DNA of 64,000 nt from Apostichopus japonicus (lineage: Eukaryota; Echinodermata; Holothuroidea; Aspidochirotida; Stichopodidae), in assembly GCF_037975245.1 (NCBI RefSeq), contig NC_092572.1, forward strand, positions 14,328,269-14,392,268. Reading direction: 5' to 3'. Below the pieces are notes generated by a model. The model worked only from the letters and a program-made list of their open reading frames with translations, made no database searches and was not told the origin of the DNA. The position numbers and the translations under genes are program-made. This document shows, one piece after another, positions 24,881 to 38,559 of the stretch; position 1 is the stretch's first letter; each line of letters opens with the position of its first letter.

Positions 24881-25874
24881 CTTCTAAAACCGACTATGTG
24901 GACGTGTGCCAGCTAAATGTTATTCAGAAGGTTTTGTTTGAGACATCGGTGACTAGATTGTCCTAAAGAATCGTGATTCTTCAACTGTATATTCACTGTA
25001 CATAACGTCAGACCTCGTGACATATAGTGGGGAACTCAGAGGGACATCTTCGGCGTACATTAATACACAAAATGTATCACTTACGTCTCCCTATCTTTAT
25101 AATAGCGTTTTCCGAAGTAGAGCAAGCCGTTCGAAAAAGAAAACATCCAGATATTTATTCCTTTGCTATGCAATTGAATTCATGACTTAGTTCTGGTAAA
25201 TTATTTACCACGCTGTAGTGTCAATACGACGACAGGGTTAGGGGTCAGTTAGATTGTGTTTAAAAAGAAACACAAAATACAGATATGTTGCCACGATGGC
25301 TTACAATTCTTTGCATATCTGCAAACACGTGATTGTTTATTTTGGTTTGGTTCTCTGGTACTAGACGGTGTCACAAACGGAAATCTTTCATTAACTTGAC
25401 AGTGGTCTGTACAACTTCATATTATTTTAATTGTTACAAATTGCACGATTTTCATGAATGTTTGCAGAGTTGGGCACTTCGTTGTCGGTGTACAGAATAA
25501 ACTTCATTGTTTTTAATATTAAAGAGGCCATGACACGAAAAATCCAACTCATCGAGAGTAACTTCCTCTGAATCTATGAGAAAATCTATGTTCAAAACTA
25601 TCCTCAACACCTTGAAAACCTCAAGGACTTATTAGTAATTAACGTTTTAATATTCGCATCCGAAAATAGATATCTGAGAATGCGATTTCACAACAAGACA
25701 ATGATGACGTCATGTTAGGAACACAAGTGCAAAGCTCAGGCATGTACCGGATGCGCGACGATCATACCGTTCCATATACACGCACATTTACACTGAGAGA
25801 ACAACCACTGTATTACGCTATAACGTTAGAAATTTCAAGTTTGTTTTACAACTGTTGTAAACTATCCGAGAGAA

Positions 25875-26087
25875 ATGCCGGTCCGTTGTGTTGTTGGGGG
25901 CTGCATAAATATCATAACCCATGCAATTAGCCTTCATCCATGGCAGAAGGACGAAAAAAACACGGTGATTATGACCAAGTTAGTGCACAACACCAGCGCC
26001 GATTTCACTGGGCCAAGCCAGTATGCAGCTCCGTATGAAGCGAACACTTCACGGAAGCATAATTACGATCCCTCCTTTTTGTTATGA
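25875..26087 (+). pseudogene. THAP-domain exon of a transposase, decayed
   Basis: Starts MPVRCVVGGCINII, then THAISLHPWQKDE, KLVHNTSADFTGPSQY and ends YDPSFLL. This is the THAP layout: CxxxxC zinc ligands at residues 5 and 10, the SLHxWxKD box, then DFTGPS. The second ligand pair (normally C-S-x-H-F) is lost: the text reads AAPYEANTS, and an inserted base near 26,040 would account for it. Expected role: sequence-specific binding of the element termini by the transposase. No downstream catalytic exons were identified, so non-functional here. Confidence 0.65.
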
Positions 26088-27446
26088 AATAAAACAAATG
26101 GACTTTAACGGTTCGACATAAAAGAGTCATTCTTCTGTCAAGTAATCCACAAAAAAACTACTCCGAAGACCAGATCGGGGAACAGGAAACCTCCAATGGG
26201 GCAAGTGGCGATCCTTAGGAGGCAGCGCACCGAGCACTAGTAGTACTAGTATTAGCGTTACTACACTGAAGTCGCAATGTACGAAGAGATTTTACTGTAT
26301 CATCTAAATTAACATCCCCTTCATTGCTCTATTGTATACTAATAAGCTATGAGGTTAGCTTCAGAAGTGATGGGTTACATCTTCTTGTGAACAAATCTCA
26401 GTGCCCCAATTTATTTATGCTGGATCAGTTAGTTATAGCAATAATTTCTTATTCCTATTCCAGGAAAACCATTTTTTATGTTGTGGAGAGAGTGGGGGTA
26501 ATGGGGATGGGTCAAAATAGGTAGGTAAAAAGATTTTATTCCAAAGGGTGTTTAAATAAATCTCAAAGCGATTTATTTTAAAGTCACAGAGCCAAAAATT
26601 CACACAACGTAGTTCAAGTGTTAAATTATTGAACAAAATTTATTCAATATCAGTTCTAGACAGTCATTCTGGACAATCTGAACAAGCCTGTGACTAAACT
26701 AACATTAACAACAATCATTGTATTATATGACATAAAAGTAAAACTGTACTTTCCATAAACATTATCATCTTAAATTACACTAATGTAATTTGTTACATCA
26801 AAGGAGGTTTAAAGAAAACAACTTACATGAAATTGTTTGCTTTAAGCCTACAAAGCAGTTGCATGTCCATCGCTATCAATCATTGTTGTGACAAATTAAT
26901 TAGAATAATCCAGAAGCAAAAACAATAAAGGGTTATTTAAACCAAGAAACACTGCACGAAGTAACTAACGTACAACACTGATGGGCAATGTGAAACACAG
27001 CATCACGCGCATTAAAACAATCGAAGACCATTAACAGGGTGTACTGCTGAGTTTCTGAAGAAAGACTGTAAAACAAACCAACTGCTGCTGATGAAACAAC
27101 GTCTCAACATTCAAGGGTTCTGCTGCCTCCATTGGTCTTTATAATGACTTTTCTGTCAAATATCATTGGTGATATGGATACTTTGGCTTCCAGATTAAAG
27201 GTACGAAGCAAACGTCTAGGAGGTAAATGCCCCCAAAAAAGTCAATGCCCGTCCCCTTATGCACATATTATATGACATCACGGTCACGCCAATACTTGTG
27301 GCCAAATGCTTCAAAACATGCGTTTTCTTTCATTGTTGATGTTGGGTCTGGAAAATAACCTTTTCATCCTGAATTAAAAGTCTTGAATTTCAATATATCA
27401 ACACTGAGGGAACCCTGACGGATTGATAATCCAACACAATCGTAGT

Positions 27447-28388
27447 TTAGAAAAGGTGTTTCTGGAGGAACCAAGGCTTCCTATACAATGAGTTTTCTGC
27501 TGGCAACTTGAATCCAGTGTAATGACCATTGGCTGGAAACTCACTTCTGATCCTTTGGACTGAACATGATGGTAGCACAACCCTGACGTGTCTTGCTAGG
27601 AACCCCGAGTACCATTGAACCTGTTGACCGTAGGCTATGTATCTGTACTGCATGGGGAAAAATTTACGAAAGTTCAAAATGTAATAATGTTGGCCCATGA
27701 TGTCCACAATAACAAGCAGGCATACAATGTACAGTTATGGTTACATTTGTTGTGATTTTACACCTTCCATGTATCATGAAACATTCTTTTGTTTCAGAAA
27801 ATTGATTTGCAAAACTCCAGGCTAAAGTACTAGCCAAGTATTAATGAGTATGAAATAACACATATGCCTACCTACCTAGCATGACTGCATAATGCAACTT
27901 ACATCCCAGAGCCAAACTTTCAGTATGCAACCAACCCTACTAATACTATGAAGGATATGTACATGTATGAATACATAGCACAACTGTACATGTGGGTTGT
28001 AAGTTACCGTAACACAACGCACAATACGGTTTAGGGAGTTCCGCGAATTCCAACAACACATGCACAAAATGGACTGGATTTTGTTTTTAAATGCTTCGTT
28101 AATAAATTCTTACCACGTTGTATGTTCCTTGCAATCGTTTTGAACGCATTTCTTCTTCGATATGTTGTGGAGCTTCAATTTCGGCTCGTCTAACAGGCTC
28201 GAACTGATACGGTTCTAACACCTCCGGTCCATCATCAACGTTCGGTTCAATATTGGCTGTATCATCGCCTTCACTCTCTGCTTCGAATATGAGAAAGGGC
28301 ACTCTAATTATAGCCCAATTTCACTGCCTGGTGAAGAACCACTATCACTTTGAACTTCGGTTACCGTAGTTGGTTCTGGATCCGCCAT
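27447..28388 (-). pseudogene. P2X7 C-terminal-domain-like gene carried by the transposon
   Basis: First exon from ATG at 28,388: MADPEPTTVTEVQSDSGSSP, a frameshift near 28,330, then FEAESEGDDTANIEPNV, PYQFEPVRRAEIEAP, KRLQGTYNVV with a GTAAGA donor at 28,113. A possible middle piece near 28,060-28,000 reads CMCCWNSRNSLNRIVRC. The last exon starts at 27,647 after TTTTTCCCCATGCAG: YRYIAYGQQVQWYSGFLARH, VRVVLPSCSVQRIRSEFP, YTGFKLPAE, stop at 27,447. 'PYxFEP' and 'R.GRxVRxVIPSC...IR..FP...YTGF' are hallmarks of stand-alone proteins related to the cytosolic C-terminal domain of P2X7 receptors, which are multicopy in many invertebrates. The channel part is absent. Frameshift and a missing Cys-rich centre argue for decay. 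Confidence 0.6.
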
Positions 28389-31300
28389 TTCACAGGAAAT
28401 TTTGATTTGATATCGTACTTGTGATCGGTGTTTTGTTTAGCAACTACTAGTGGTATGTGTACTTGTCTACTGTGTACGTGAATGGTTGGTATGTTCGGAG
28501 GATCGTAAGCAGCGACAACAAATGTGTTCATAACATGCGAATAGGAAAATTTTCGAATAAACAAAGTTTCAAACGCCAAAAAGGGTAAATTCATTCTCAA
28601 TTTTCGACTTGAAAAATCAAGTTTTAAACTGGCAGATTGGTTGATACATGTTCTAGAGAACATTCTTTGATGGATCCCAAAATTATAGGACTTTGAAATT
28701 TTCGTGTCACGGCCACTTTAACGAAATTTTAACCTGTTTATTTAGCGATGTAACACAGCGGATTGCAATTTATTCTTCTTTTTTTTTAAATTAAGCTTTG
28801 GATATTATTGGAACTCAACCGCTGGAACACAACAAGTGATTACTCCAAGAAGACCATAATCACCTTAGTGTGAAATATTTGTATTCCCGGTCCTCTTTTT
28901 CTTATTCCAATACATCATGAAAACGGCTCCAGGGCATGCTCGTATGATAAAAAACTGTTGTTTTCCCTATCCCATCAGCATATTGTTAATGGACAAAGGG
29001 AGTTCCTTTATATTTTTGTCATTTTCGGCTCTGGTTAGGCTACGGGAGATAATTTACTAACAAAATGGCTCCTTCAAAAACCATCATGAATGACGGATTG
29101 TAAAAACTTAGAAGTTTAACGATGATGCAATACGGAGAACTATTTTCGAAAACGAAAGAATGTACTTCCGCTCAAAAATCACGACCTAAAAGTAACAGGT
29201 GTGTTATTACCTTGTCACATATCTGAATGAAAATCTCTAGAGATATCTAGCAACTTATCTGGTGATGGTCTCAATGTTCTTGATGGTATATTGGTAAGAA
29301 AGTCAATGTTGGTAGTTACTAGTTGCAATGGTTAAAAAAGAACCATTATGAATACCGCCACCACATTTAAGTATATACAATTTTCGAAGCGCTTGATGTA
29401 CACGTGTCTGATTAAAACAACAGTATCACACCAGAACTGCTGTATTCAATATGAAATGATTCACCATGTGCCTATATTAATCGTTTTTGCATAACAGTAG
29501 TATTACACTAGAATTGATGTATTCAAGATGGACTGTATCACTATGTGCATATATTATACGTTGTTTTATAAAACAGTTTGAACATTTACATTTGATTTCT
29601 CATGATATATATTTCATGCAAAAGCGAACATGACATATCATAAATCTCAGATTGTTACTGGTTATGCAATAAATCATATATATTTAAGCAGTCATTCTCT
29701 TAAAATGTGTGCTTAATTTATGCAATGCAATGTGTGTAAAATATGCAATTCTTATGACTTTAGAACTCACGACGTTAACACTAACATTTCGATTACGGCA
29801 GAAAACTGTTACTTGTCCATATTTAACAAATGATAAAAGGGTAAGTTTAACGTTACAGGTTTTCATTGGCAATCAATGTAACATGTTACTACGTACACGC
29901 ACCTGAGATATAATTATCTGATTAGGGATATGGCGTATAATTTATTGTGCCGTGATGGTAAACATGAACTAATAAACATGTTCAGAACTACTGGTTTAAC
30001 ATTTTTTCTTCGTTTGTTTAAAGCTTAAAGCTAACCGATATTGTGAAGAACAAAAGCATAATACAAATAAATCAAGTTAACTATGATAATTTTAATAGCT
30101 TCTCTTGTGTACAAGAAAAAAATCTCTTAAGTTTTCAACTGGGATTACAATTCGTACAGATCAGTAGCTAACACATTTATAGGGACACATTCTCATCATA
30201 TCATATAAACAATTATTTATACTATAAATATCTTAACAACATGTTCTTTCTTTGAATATATGATATTTTGTACAACTTTGAAGAAAATTAGCTACGCATT
30301 GACAAATATTCGGCAACCCTTCTTGCCCCTGCCACCCTACCAACACACAACCTCCCACCTATCCCACCCTTCCACCGCTCCTACCATATGAAACCCTTCT
30401 AACCACTCCATAAATGAAATATTTAATTTAAATATTTAATTTTTCATTTATATGACGCATTTGCTATACACTGTGTATTTTCTAATACTCAACATGTCTT
30501 TAATCTGGGAAAATTTAAGGAAAAACCCATCAGTTAAAACAACAGGAAGTAGAGCCAGATATCGACAGCCCTTCATGAAACTAACGATGTACTAAATACA
30601 TGAGTGCCTGCTATAATGTCATAAACGCACTCAGTTAGTGTTTATTATAAATGTTATTAAAGCTACTAGCAATATAAAATTAAAAAAAAATATTGTTGCT
30701 TGACTAACGCATGAAACTTAAAACAAATTACTCAGTAACTTTAATATAAATAAACATTTTTTTAATTAAAAATATATATATACGTTTTTCATGTAATAAC
30801 CATACCATGTTGTAAATTAATCGTTTATGAAAACGATCTCACCCTTTAAAATATGATTTGCAATGATAAACAACAGCTATTATTTGAATGAATGATTCCA
30901 GAGAAGCAGTTTAACACTTTTAATAGACGGTAGCTTTATGACTCAATGTTACGGGCATACTTGTCGGGCCTTCACGGCATTACAGCAGTAAATAAAGATA
31001 TACTAGTTTAAAAGAATATTTTACTTCTTGCTGTTAAAAATTCAATGCCTTTAGCAATCCTGCAGACATTTTAGTTGATAAATCATATCCTCAGCAAGCA
31101 TTTGACACGTTTGTAAAAGATCGTAATTAGGTATCGGAACAAACTGGAATCAAATCAAGCAATTTCGTGTTTTATCAGATTATTTTTTTTCATTCTTTTA
31201 AATAGACGACCTTCAGTGTCTAGTAGTTGTGGTATCTACGCCTAACATACCCTCCTCTAATGTTCAATAAAGATCAAGTACAATCCACCTATCTATACGT

Positions 31301-32251
31301 GAATTGAAAAAAATAATAATATTAAGCCTAACACGTCGTATTTGGTTATGTCAATTTTGAGATGCCAGAGTGTTATAGTACCATGTTAATAGTCTCATTA
31401 ATTACATAGGAAGGAGATTGCAATCGAATATAGTAACAGAAACAATGATTAGATCCACTTTTAATAAATGTATATGGTTATTTGTTGAGTCTATTTTCAA
31501 TATTCGAACTGTATAGCCTTACTAATACAAATTGTCCAGAACAGTTATGATGGCCATTCCCATAAAATACGTGTGTTCCAGTCTTTTCTAAAGTCTTCCT
31601 CTAGAGTCTGTAGGTATAATGCGACTGTAAATATCACCTTTGTGTAATCCCTTCTAATCTAACAAATGTTAACGTGATTCTATACATCACATTGTGGACC
31701 TATGATCAAGTTAAGGATGCCTGAACCTTTATAGTTTACACCAGTGTGTATGCTACTTACTATAATTACCGATATTGTACAAAGAACAACACATATACAC
31801 AAACTAGTATACAGTACGATCACTGACTGAAAATAACAGTTTGAAAGGGAAATCCTTGACCTGACTTTTTAGCAATGTGAAACAGCTTTTGTGGCCAACA
31901 TTCAGTCTATAGTGAAAGATTGTGTGTTTATAAGCATCTAGTGAAACTTGTGACAAACCCATATCATATCAAAGTACAGATTTAATGATGTATTTATGAA
32001 TAATAGTCAAACAATTCCTTCAGACTGCACTTATTAACGAAACTAATTGAATGTTTTTTTTTTGGCTTTTTTTTTTTGTAAGGAACACCTACGTAAAAAT
32101 AATTACAATTCGACCCTGTGCCGGTAATAACTTCAGAAAGCAACAACTAAAATCCGTTAAAGTAATATACGTTTGGTGTGAAATGTTTTATTGTTCTTTG
32201 GTAATCAGACTTATTTTCTTTCTGATAAAACACAGTTTAAACACTTATTAA

Positions 32252-32310
32252 ATGGAGATACACATGTTTGTCTTACTACTTATGATTCACTTTGTATATT
32301 GTTTATATCA
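32252..32310 (+). pseudogene. leader (signal-peptide) exon, copy A
   Basis: ATG opens MEIHMFVLLLMIHFVY, a short hydrophobic signal sequence homologous to the leaders at 35,314 and 46,558. The donor region is damaged: the reading runs CLYQTG then stop, and the only nearby GT (GTAGTC) is out of the phase used by the family. No Ig exon follows before the next unit begins. Confidence 0.5.
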
Positions 32311-32449
32311 GACTGGGTAGTCAGGAAGATTGGTTTAAAGCAGTTGGCTCTGTGTTGAAGATGACATAGATCTTCCCTCATTAGAATATACAAAATTTGA
32401 ATAAGGTAAAACAGCTATTTATTGTATTTTGTCGTTCATACATTTGTTA

Positions 32450-32570
32450 GTTATAATTATAATAATTAATAATGATAAAAACAATAATAATAAAAATAAC
32501 AATAAAAATAATAATAATAAGACAGAGGATTTATGAGGCGCCAAATCAGAAACAAGAAGGTACAAAATCA
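32450..32570 (-). mobile_element. LINE 3'-tail fragment
   Basis: AAT-rich microsatellite followed by GAGGCGCCAAATCAG, the same arrangement as the LINE 3' end at 820-870 (AATAATAT... GCGCCAAATACCA). Only the 3' end is present; it sits at the junction between tandem units A and B. A further GGGCGCCAAATCAG lies at 56,180. Confidence 0.5.
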
Positions 32571-32579
32571 ATAGAAGCC

Positions 32580-35460
32580 AGACTAGTACTAGACTAGACA
32601 TGTCACAAAAGGGTAGTCTTTCATTAACATGAGAGTGGGCTGCCTCCCTGCATATTGTATTAATTGCTACAATTGATTGAGTTGTGCACTTCAGTGTCGG
32701 TGTACAGAATACAAATCTTTATTGTGAACAATAACGCAATTTGAAGTTGTTTATTTAGCGACGGAATGCAGCAGATTGCATTTTTGTTAAATGTTTAATT
32801 AAGCTTTGAGTTTTCTTGGAATCTCAAACACTGGTACACAACATGCAATTTCTCCAAGAAGAACAAAATCAACCTACTGTGAAATATTTGTCTTCCCCGT
32901 CCGCATCCGCGTACATGTCTTCCAATAAATCATCAAAACGGCTTCATGACCTGCTCATACGGTCAAAACTTTTGTTTTTCCCTATCCCATCAAAATAATG
33001 TAAATGGACAAAGATAATTCCTTGATATTTTCGCCATAACCGTATCTGGTGATGGTAAGGGAAAGTATCCCCTAACAAAGTGGTTCTTTGACAAATCATC
33101 ACGGCGGAAGAATGATAAAAACTTCAACTAAGAACTTCAACGATGTTGCAATATTGTTAATTATTTTCAATAGCAAAGAATGTACTTCCCATTTGGTTGA
33201 AATGTGTTTAGAATATCATTGGAAAAGAAATTGTTCTAAATGCTTTTCCTAGTACAGCTAACCGATTTCACATCATGCTTCTAACAGAGATTGATTTAAA
33301 GTATGTTACTTTTCATCTGAAAGCTAGGTTGGTGTATTGAATCGAAGCCAAGTTACACGTTTTTTTTCGAATATTAACGGTGGATAGTTGCATGAGCATG
33401 ACATAATTGTAACAGGTGTGTTGTAACCTTGTCAAATTACTAAAATAAAAACTGTGAAATATTGTCTTCCCCGTCCGCATCCGCGTACATGTCTTCCAAT
33501 AAATCATGACAGCTCTTCAGAAGAGATATATCGTGTCACACATCTAGTAATGGTCTAAATGGTCTTGATGATCTAATGGTAACAACGTCAATGTTGTTAA
33601 GTACTCGTTGTAATGGTGCTTTCTAAAACAAACAATATGAATACCGCCACCGTTTTTAAGGATATATAATTTTTAAATGCGCTAGATGTACACGTTACTG
33701 GTTAACTCCACAATATTACACCAGAACTGATGTATTCAAGATAGAATGATTCACTATGTGCATATATTATTCGTTGTTGCATAACTGTTGTATTCAATAT
33801 AGACCGTATCACTACGTGCATATACGTTGTTTATAACCTAGTTGGAAACTTTATATTTGATATTTCATGATAAATATTTCATGCAAAAGAGAACATGACA
33901 TAAAATAAATATCAGATTGTTACTAGTTACGAAATTGAACATACGATTTAAGCAAACATTTTCTTAAAATGTTTGTTTAAGTTTGTAAAATATGCAATTC
34001 TCATTACTTTAGAACTCACAACGTTAACACTTACATGTTAATTACGGCAGAAAACTGTTACTTGTCCATATTTAACAAATGTCAATCGGATAAGTTTAAC
34101 GTTACAGGTTATAATTACAATCAATATAACATGTTACTACGTACACGTACCTGAGATATAATTCTCTGATAGGATATGTCGTATAATATGTTGTTCAGAA
34201 CTACTGGTTTAACATTTTTGCGTCGCCTGTTTAATAGCTTAAAACTAACCGATATTGTAAAGTACAAAAGCATTATACAAATTAATCAAGTTAGCTATGA
34301 TTTTAGTAGCTTCTCTTATGTACAAAAAAAGAAATCTCTTCAGTTTAAAGTGGAATTACATTTCTTACAGATGAGTTTAGCAATACATTTATAGGGACAC
34401 ATTCTCATCATATGAAAAAAAAATTAATTATAAATATCTTAACAACATGTCTCTCTTTGAAGATATGATATTATGTACAACTTTTAAGAAAAGTAACTAC
34501 GCATTGACAAATATTTGGCAACCCGTCTACCTCTTCCCATCCTACCAACCCATACACCTTCCCATCTATCCCACCCTTCCACCACTCCTACCAAATAAAA
34601 CCCTTCTTACCCCTGAATAAATTTTTTATGTCAACACATTTTGTCATTTAGCTGACACATTATCGATACACTGTGTATTTTCTAGTACTCAACATGTCTG
34701 TAATCTGGAAAAAAATGTAAGGAAAATCCGTCAGTTAAAACAACAGGAAGTAGATCAAGATATCGACAGTACTTCCTGAAACTGACGATGTACTTAATAC
34801 ATGAGTGCCTGCCATAATGTCATAAACGCACTCAGTTAGTGGTTATTATTAAGGTTATTAAAGCTACTAGCAATATAAAAACAAAAAAAAATGTTGCTGC
34901 TTCACTAATGCATGAAACTGAAAACCAATTACTCAGTAACCTGAATATAATTAAACAATTGGCTCGTTACGATCCATATTAACTTTAAATAGAATATTTC
35001 CCAATGTAATACCCATATTATATGCTAATTAATCGTTTATGAAAACGATCTCACCCTATTAAAAATGATTTGTGATGATAAACAACAGCTATTATTGGAA
35101 TGAATGATTCCAGAGAAAAGGTTTGGCACTATAAATAGATGGTATCTTATGACTCAACGTAATGGGCATACTTGTTGGGCCTATCGCGGCATTACAGCAG
35201 TAAACTGAACAAATACTAGTATAGAAGAAAAATTCACTTGCTTTCAGCAATCGTGCAGACATTATAGTTGATAAATAATCACCTCAGCCAGCAATTCACA
35301 CGTTTGTAATAGAATGGAGATATACATGATTTTCTTACTACTTATGATTCCCTTTGTATATTCTAAATCTGGTATGAGTACAACATGTGATGTATGAGCT
35401 TACGTTTTCTCAAGAATATAGTTAGCTTTGAATAAATGTCAAATCGATAAAAGCTTATCG
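32580..35460 (+). repeat. tandem unit copy B
   Basis: Begins with the same block as copy A (CTTTCATTAAC, CACTTC.GTGTCGGTGTACAGAATA, GTTTATTTAGCGACGGAATG) and continues collinearly to its leader at 35,314. Relative to copies A and C it lacks about 1.1 kb directly upstream of the leader: CACACGTTTGTAATAGA joins straight to ATGGAG. An internal 40-bp phrase (33,461-33,507) repeats 32,886-32,930. Confidence 0.8.
35314..35371 (+). CDS. leader (signal-peptide) exon, copy B
   Basis: A 58-nt exon: ATG then MEIYMIFLLLMIPFVYSKS and one extra base, ending at a clean GTATGAGT donor in phase 1, the phase used by every leader and Ig exon in this window. A hydrophobic core of about 12 residues with small residues after it fits a secretory signal. 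The promoter-proximal 1.1 kb present in other copies is deleted. A good acceptor (TTTTTTCTGTTGCAG) occurs at 35,926, but its exon soon stops. It may be a relic or an alternative first exon for the Ig gene at 49.99 kb. Confidence 0.5.
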
Positions 35461-36462
35461 TCTTGTCAAGACTTTATTATGATACTAATGCAATAGAATG
35501 AGAAATGCTATGCATATTTCAATGACGATAAAAATAATTTCCTCACATAGCCTACTCAAACAATTATCGAAGCTTATCATTTTTTTTAATATAACTAAGG
35601 CATTTTATTTTAAATCAAGCACATGCATTAAATAATTTTAAAGGTTTCCAACTGGAACGGTGAAATCACATTTTGTAACATTAAGTACAAACTATGCTCC
35701 AGTTTATAAATTATCGATGAGTTATATGCTTAAACTACCACTGCCAAATGCCACGGCGACCCTTGGAACGTTATGGTGTATCGCAGAAATAGAATAATAA
35801 AGAATGCATTGTGTGTAGTATTTACAAAATGTAAATCCTTAAGGCCTTCAAATAATTTGTTCTTGCTATTTTGTTGATTGACTTCTTATTCTCCAATCAT
35901 TTCGTTATCCCTTTTTTCTGTTGCAGGGAAGTGGGTCTATTTGGTTTACCAATATAGAGTATAGAACTGTTACCGGCATCCTAAATTTATATCAAGAAAC
36001 GTTAATATCCGTCATAGTACAACGTAGTCCTACAAAAATGTTGAATCGCTTGCATCATTTTGAGCAACTGGAACTTATCTTCCGTATTTATCAGGTATAA
36101 TTTAATACATACATTGTTTAAAGATATCAGCCTTGCTCAATAAACAAATGGAAGCTCTATGATACTAGCATTTGTTTTATATCTTGAAGTTTGATATGAT
36201 ATGAAACTACCGTTGTCTCAAGTTACACACGCACTTATATTGCTCAAATGTTAGTTATACGTTTTTCAAATGAAATCATTGTTAATTGTCTCCAGAGGTG
36301 TCTGTTTAAATTATTAGACTACAGCGGCTTTGAAGCAGAATGACACCGTGTTAGCCAGATGGTTCAACAAATACCAGAAAACGAAAATGTTGTTACATAT
36401 CTGGGACTTTGCAAGAAGTAATGTGGGATATATCAACTTACTTCCTTACACTGTAAAAACAC

Positions 36463-36710
36463 TTGGGTCATTTTTTGACCCAAATTTGACCCAGCAACTT
36501 AGTGGAATCTCCACCAGCCCAGGTTTGGGTCAATTTGACCAAGGATCTGTGTCATTTGACATCTGACCTAAAACTGGGTTATTTTGACCCATACGCTACT
36601 TTGACCCATATGCTACTTTGACCCAGCTTTTGACCCAGTGGTTAGTGCAATCTCCACCAGCCCAGCAGATTGGGTCAAGAAAATTGACCACGTGAATGGG
36701 TCAAAGCTGA
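36463..36710. repeat. TGGGTCA/TGACCCA subterminal motif array
   Basis: Heptamer boxes in both orientations, some in near-palindromic pairs (TTGGGTCATTTTTTGACCCAA). The phrase AATCTCCACCAGCCCAG occurs twice between them (36,507 and 36,648). Confidence 0.85.
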
Positions 36711-38559
36711 ATTTACATTTGCAGTTGCAGGAAGTCTATAAAAGAAATGACATAAGACTTTGATTCCTAATGATAAATTAATTTATTCAAGTCACAAAGT
36801 GGTGTTACAATAAAGCATGCAATTTCTTCTATTTCACATATAATTATCGATATTCATTTTGTTTTATTCCAACTAGAACATCATAGTAACAGTAAAAATC
36901 AGAGTAATGTGATACCCATAAAACTAAACAAACAATGAACACAAGAACATAGGCTAAGGCTAATGTACCAACTGAGAATCATTGGAAACTAAGCAATGTT
37001 CCTTAAAATCCTGACATACTTAACTAACACAACTGATCATTTATTCATGTGCACAAACTTTAGTTCACTGAGGAATATGTTCTGCGCTACTTGAAAGACT
37101 TTAATTGTTGATCACACAGCTAGGTTTGCTGCAGTGTTCGTAATATTAAGTTAATCAAGACTGGAGCATGCACTCACTCTCTACTTGTATCCTTAGTCAC
37201 TGTAGTAATTTGATTATTAGCTAGCATTTCTAATTGTTTTTAAAGAATATAAATAAACAACATTCCATAGTTATCAATTGTATAAATGTTAGGTATACAA
37301 AGAAGACATGTAGTACATCAATGGTGGCTGTAAGAAATCAAATATTTTGGAAAGCTCAATGTTTGGTGGGGGCTTTGTCATGGTCAAAAGTCAAAGACAA
37401 TATCAAACATATTTTGCAGTGGGTTGGTGGGGCAAGACAAACCCTATGGCCAGCTGCCAATTAATAAAATCTTGCAAGCATATCCGAAAGGTGATAATTT
37501 CCTCAGTAGTTCTTGTACCAAAACAGCATTAGATTTGAATGAGGAAAAGCTGTTTATAACATACAGTACAAGACTTATAATCACTGAAAAGTCATCAATA
37601 AATGGAAACACTGTGAATAAATATTTTTGCACCACCAATATGTTACAATATGTTTAAATTTTCAGTTGCTTAGGCAAAAAATGTACATCAGTCATGCTTT
37701 TGGCTAGTTGTGCATGTATGATGTATGGTGGAACACTAGTTTTGCCCCATTGTTTGTGAGGCAGTTCTGCTTCTTTAGTCACTCTAAACTTAACAATAAC
37801 AAATACCAATGAAACTTAAAACTTGTTCAAGGTAATATAACATGCAAACATAAATAGCAAACAACTTTGTCACATTATGTAAATTAAAAAACCTCATGTA
37901 ATCATCCCATCATGTTAATGACCATGAACTAAGTGTTAACCTAATGTTGCACTGCCCAAGGTTTACAGGAGATATGTTCATATCCCTTATATGTGTTTTG
38001 AGAAAATTATACGATAAAAGGTTACAATGTATAAAAAACCAAATAAATCATATTAAACACTACTTTTGACAAAGTTGTTTACATACCTTTTTTTTCTCTT
38101 ACTGACTACTTAAAAAAGCATGTAGGCTTCTTACTGAAGGGGATGTCGAAACCTTTCCTTTCCCTTCACTAACCTTAATGAGGAATTTGTGTATAAATTC
38201 CCAGGTTGTTTGACACTGGCAGGGGTAGGCTATGTCAAACAAGTACAATGATTTGAAAGAAATATCAAAAGCTGCAATCAAATATGTTGCTGGCAGAGCA
38301 ACCCCTTCGATGATCACAAATGACTGAGTCGGATACCTTCTATCACCAAATGCAAGGACGAATGGCTGCTTCCGGGTTCTATCTTGCTTAAGCTCATCTT
38401 CCATGAATTGAGGAAGATTGGTCCCAACCTTTGGAAGAAAGAAAATAAATTGCTGCTTTCAATGTACACTTAATTCTGTTGTCACTAATTTAAATAATTA
38501 GCAAATCCTTTTCACTTGAATCATTACCATAGCAGATTTAAGATTCTGTTGACCTCAAA

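Larger units (their letters stand above)
25523..28717. mobile_element. Kolobok-like element carrying THAP and P2X7-C-like genes
   Basis: Left end TTAA|AGAGGCCATGACACGAAAAA; right end, reverse-complemented, TTAA|AGTGGCCGTGACACGAAAAT (17 of 20 bases match) with TTAA on both sides. A THAP first exon on the plus strand and a P2X7-C-like gene on the minus strand converge. TTAA plus THAP indicates the Kolobok superfamily (established association); piggyBac is less likely. Copies B and D of the surrounding tandem unit lack the insertion and so show the empty site (near 32,735 and 47,440). The central DDE transposase core was not recognised. Confidence 0.75.
24890..32340 (+). repeat. tandem unit copy A (leader exon plus 5' flank)
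   Basis: Head-to-tail array unit. Segments at 25.08-25.51 and 28.73-32.3 kb match copies at 32.6-35.4 and 43.8-47.7 kb, for example 'GTTTATTTAGCGA', 'TACGTACACGCACCTGAGATATAAT', 'TGTGTATTTTCTA.TACTCAACATGTCT' and 'ATGGAGATA...CTTACTACTTATGATTC'. It is interrupted by the Kolobok-like element at 25,523-28,717 and ends at the leader exon at 32,252. Confidence 0.75.
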
